Shown one piece after another: positions 32,657 to 34,707 of a stretch of 34,707 bases of DNA. The DNA is from Desulfotalea sp. Lineage in GTDB: Bacteria > Desulfobacterota > Desulfobulbia > Desulfobulbales > Desulfocapsaceae. The notes beneath the pieces were generated by a model that did no database searches, was not told the DNA's origin, and saw only the letters and a program-made list of their open reading frames with translations. Where the stretch lies: positions 956 to 35,662 of the forward strand of contig NVXR01000010.1 in assembly GCA_002733995.1 (NCBI GenBank). The letters run 5' to 3'. Numbering within the stretch: the first letter of the stretch is position 1; the number at the start of each line of letters is the position of its first letter. A program made the position numbers and the translations under genes.

Positions 32657-33922
32657 ATGAATGTATGGATAGTGTTTATCGGTGAAACTTTGCCCATGGA
32701 CGATGATTCAAGAGAATGGCGATATGGTATGCTTGCTGATGCGTTGGTAGCAAAGGGCCATACTGTTCTGAGGTGGGCGCCTACGTTTAACCATACTCTT
32801 AAAAAACAGAGAGATAAGCAATATGCGGCATACAAAGTAAACGATCATTATTCTATCAATTTAATACATAATAAGAGTTATCGAAAAAACATTAGTCTCA
32901 AAAGATTGCTTTCTTATCGTGGCTTTGCTGCTCATCTGAAAAACGCCTTCGATTCTGTTTCAGTAGCCCCTGATCTTATAATATGCGGATTACCTTCACC
33001 TGATGCCTGTGGGGTTGTCACGGAGTATGCAAAGAAAAATAACATTCCGGTGTGTATTGATATCAGAGACCCTTGGCCGGATATTTTCTTTAGAAAGTTA
33101 CATCCTTTTCTACAAGCCCTGAGTCAAAAACTTTTTAGCCTTGTCTTTTATGACACTAAAAAAATATTGAGACAGGCAGATGCATTGATTGCTGTTTCTC
33201 AGAAGTATTTAGATTGGGGATGTATGAAATCCGCAAGAGGTGTTGGGTGCCACGATAAAGTTTTTCCTATTGGATATAAAGCCATTGGTAATTCTGCAGA
33301 AAAGAATGTAAGAATTCTTCAATGGTTACAAGATAGGGGGGTGGAGCGTCACAAGTTTATATGCTGCTACTTTGGTCAATTGGAGTCAACGTATGATGTT
33401 GAAACTATATTAAATGTTGCAAAACACTTTAATATAAAAAAATATAACAAAATACAGTTTGTCCTCTGTGGAAAAGGACGTAGTGAGCAAGCTGTGATTG
33501 ATCTTTCTAGGCAACAAGATAATCTTGTGTATTTAGGCTGGGTGTCTCCCGAGACCATAACTAGCATTATGGATATCTCTGCCGTTGGTCTCGCATCCTA
33601 TGCTGTCAATGCTCCGCAAAGCCTTCCTAATAAGCCGTTTGAATACATGGGTGGCGCATTGCCTATTGTCTCAAGTTTGCAAGGAGAGCTCGCCGAAATG
33701 ATAGATGTATACAACTGTGGCCTTACATACGAGGCTGGATCTGCTGAGCAAATGGCAAGCGCCATACTTGATTTGTACAATAATCCTGAAAAAGTAGTAG
33801 TCATGTCTAAAAATGCCAGTGAACTCTTTGCAAAAGAGTTTTCTGCCGGGAAAATCTATCCAATATTGGTGGATTACTTAGAAAAAATTGTATCAGAAAA
33901 ATTAAGCAGAATATCTCATTAA
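32657..33922 (+). CDS. GT4-family glycosyltransferase (WbuB-like)
   Basis: This 421-residue GT-B enzyme has an N-terminal acceptor domain (WIVFIGETLPMDDDSREWRY, then RYGMLADALVAKGHTV). The mid-region IDIRDPWPDIFFR is typical of WbuB/aminosugar GT4 enzymes. The C-terminal donor domain has CCYFGQLESTYDVETI, FVLCGKGRSEQ and the nucleotide-sugar motif LPNKPFEYMGGALPIVSS, with E(x7)E-like spacing before GELAEMI. It has no membrane helix and acts at the cytoplasmic face. By family, transfer of an N-acetylated amino-deoxy sugar is plausible. The acetyltransferase starts 6 nt after its stop. Confidence 0.9.
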   Translation: MNVWIVFIGETLPMDDDSREWRYGMLADALVAKGHTVLRWAPTFNHTLKKQRDKQYAAYKVNDHYSINLIHNKSYRKNISLKRLLSYRGFAAHLKNAFDSVSVAPDLIICGLPSPDACGVVTEYAKKNNIPVCIDIRDPWPDIFFRKLHPFLQALSQKLFSLVFYDTKKILRQADALIAVSQKYLDWGCMKSARGVGCHDKVFPIGYKAIGNSAEKNVRILQWLQDRGVERHKFICCYFGQLESTYDVETILNVAKHFNIKKYNKIQFVLCGKGRSEQAVIDLSRQQDNLVYLGWVSPETITSIMDISAVGLASYAVNAPQSLPNKPFEYMGGALPIVSSLQGELAEMIDVYNCGLTYEAGSAEQMASAILDLYNNPEKVVVMSKNASELFAKEFSAGKIYPILVDYLEKIVSEKLSRISH

Positions 33923-33928
33923 TAAATC

Positions 33929-34474
33929 ATGAATTTTTTATTTTATAATAAAAAGATCAGGTGTTGCCAGGACACATCCCCATTGGATAAAGATTACACT
34001 TACATCTTGTGGCAACCTGCTTTTGCAAAAGTGTATCCAACTGGAAGCTCATTGTTTCCCTTTGTCATATGGTGGTTATTTCACTTCTTACATGTTTTTT
34101 CCAATAAAAACTATGCTGTTTTGTTGGTTATGCATAAATATAAAGTGATACACCGAACACTTATTACTCCCAAGTATTTCAGGTTTCCATTCATGGGTAA
34201 TAATGATTTGCAGTTAGGCGATATTTGGACAGATCCTATATTTCGAGGAAAGGGTATTGCGACATCGGCAATTAATTATATTTTTAGTCACTTTAGTTCT
34301 CGGGATATCACGTTCTGGTATGTTGTAAATGAAAGAAATCTGGCGTCCGTAAACCTCGCAGAAAAAGTAGGTTTCTCTTTTTGTGGTAAAGGAAAACGAT
34401 ATTCACGATATGGAATTTCCATAATTGGTCGATATATGTTTTCTAATGATTTAGACTTAAATAAAGGTAGATAA
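33929..34474 (+). CDS. GNAT-family N-acetyltransferase
   Basis: The 181-residue protein has an unremarkable N-terminal half with a hydrophobic stretch (FPFVIWWLFHFLHVF, about residues 43-57). A recognisable GNAT core follows: LGDIWTDPIFRGKGIATSAI (about 96-115) carries the acetyl-CoA pyrophosphate loop (R/Q-x-x-G-x-G/A as RGKGIA), and NERNLASVNLAEKVGFSFCGKG is the C-terminal motif. Between the GT4 gene and a sugar aminotransferase it most likely N-acetylates an amino-deoxy nucleotide sugar, as WecD or similar enzymes do. The exact substrate cannot be read. The aminotransferase starts 5 nt after its stop. Confidence 0.82.
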   Translation: MNFLFYNKKIRCCQDTSPLDKDYTYILWQPAFAKVYPTGSSLFPFVIWWLFHFLHVFSNKNYAVLLVMHKYKVIHRTLITPKYFRFPFMGNNDLQLGDIWTDPIFRGKGIATSAINYIFSHFSSRDITFWYVVNERNLASVNLAEKVGFSFCGKGKRYSRYGISIIGRYMFSNDLDLNKGR

Positions 34475-34479
34475 CTACT

Positions 34480-34707
34480 ATGCAATCTGTCCCATTCTTT
34501 AATTATTCTGCCCTGTTTGTTTCTCAACAAGAGCACTTGCTGCAAACCTTCCAAGATGTGAGTCGTCGTGGTGCTTTTATCACTCAGAAGGATTTATCCG
34601 ATTTTGAGCAGCATCTTGCAGAGTTTAGCGGGGCTAGATATGCCATTGGGGTGGGTAACGCTACAGATGCTATGGAGATGTTACTCGCCGCAGCGGGTAT
34701 TAGCTCA
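34480..34707 (+). CDS. DegT/DnrJ/EryC1/StrS-type sugar aminotransferase (partial, runs off window)
   Basis: Only the first 76 residues are present. They read MQSVPFFNYSALFVSQQEHL near the start and RRGAFITQKDLSDFEQHLAEF, then ARYAIGVGNATDAMEMLLAA. The GAFI-x(5)-LxxFE-x(n)-YAIGVGNATDAM pattern is characteristic of PLP-dependent sugar aminotransferases of this family (GNGTDAL-type motif). The PLP lysine lies beyond the window edge. With the upstream dehydratase and GNAT it would install and acylate an amino group on a 4-keto or 3-keto deoxy sugar. Confidence 0.9.
   Translation, partial: MQSVPFFNYSALFVSQQEHLLQTFQDVSRRGAFITQKDLSDFEQHLAEFSGARYAIGVGNATDAMEMLLAAAGISS

Overview
The window looks like chromosomal DNA of a Gram-negative anaerobe, most likely a sulfate-reducing Desulfobacterota of the Desulfobulbales type (Desulfotalea-like). 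This is inferred from the character of the proteins: a DUF3373-type porin, HemC, a FecR-like protein heading a polysaccharide locus, and lipoprotein and outer-membrane export genes. No rRNA or marker gene confirms it. There are no tRNAs, CRISPR arrays or intact insertion sequences that I can see.

Layout. (1) 1-3361: the 3' two thirds of a long, eukaryote-like purL whose reading frame is broken close to the window start, a terminator, and ridA on the minus strand. (2) 3362-9019: a 690-bp non-coding stretch with two related inverted repeats, then a TolC-like outer membrane protein, a HlyD-type adaptor and two ABC-2 permeases. This is a drug/solute efflux module with no ATPase gene in view. (3) 9020-10740: a DUF3373-type porin, with an inverted repeat upstream and a strong terminator downstream. 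(4) 10809-13724: pgeF, then an OmpR-type response regulator overlapping its histidine kinase gene. A minus-strand endonuclease/exonuclease/phosphatase-fold gene converges on the kinase and overlaps its 3' end. (5) 14396-16163: a palindromic regulatory region, hemC, then a promoter and a cobalamin riboswitch whose only downstream gene is a tiny reading frame with an apparent frameshift.

(6) 16251-34707: an exopolysaccharide/capsule/O-antigen locus, all on the plus strand and running off the window. The first half is an assembly module: FecR-like envelope protein, Wza-type export lipoprotein, O-antigen ligase/polymerase-like membrane protein, PHP-type tyrosine phosphatase, Wzz/BY-kinase (Wzc-like), a membrane-anchored helical-repeat protein with a C-terminal beta-rich region, and a membrane-anchored J-domain protein. 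Several of these are joined by 4-nt overlaps. A weak hairpin follows. The second half is an AT-richer, sugar-specific module: a FlaA1/WbpM-type nucleotide-sugar dehydratase, a secreted beta-propeller glycosidase-like protein, a flippase, a Wzy-like polymerase, GT2 and GT4 glycosyltransferases, a GNAT acetyltransferase and the start of a DegT-type sugar aminotransferase. Together these predict a Wzx/Wzy-type polymer that contains an N-acylated amino-deoxy sugar.

The most unusual items are the coupled helical-repeat/J-domain membrane protein pair inside the polysaccharide export operon, the riboswitch left controlling a broken mini-gene, the ATPase-less efflux cassette with paired operators, and the disrupted 5' end of purL.
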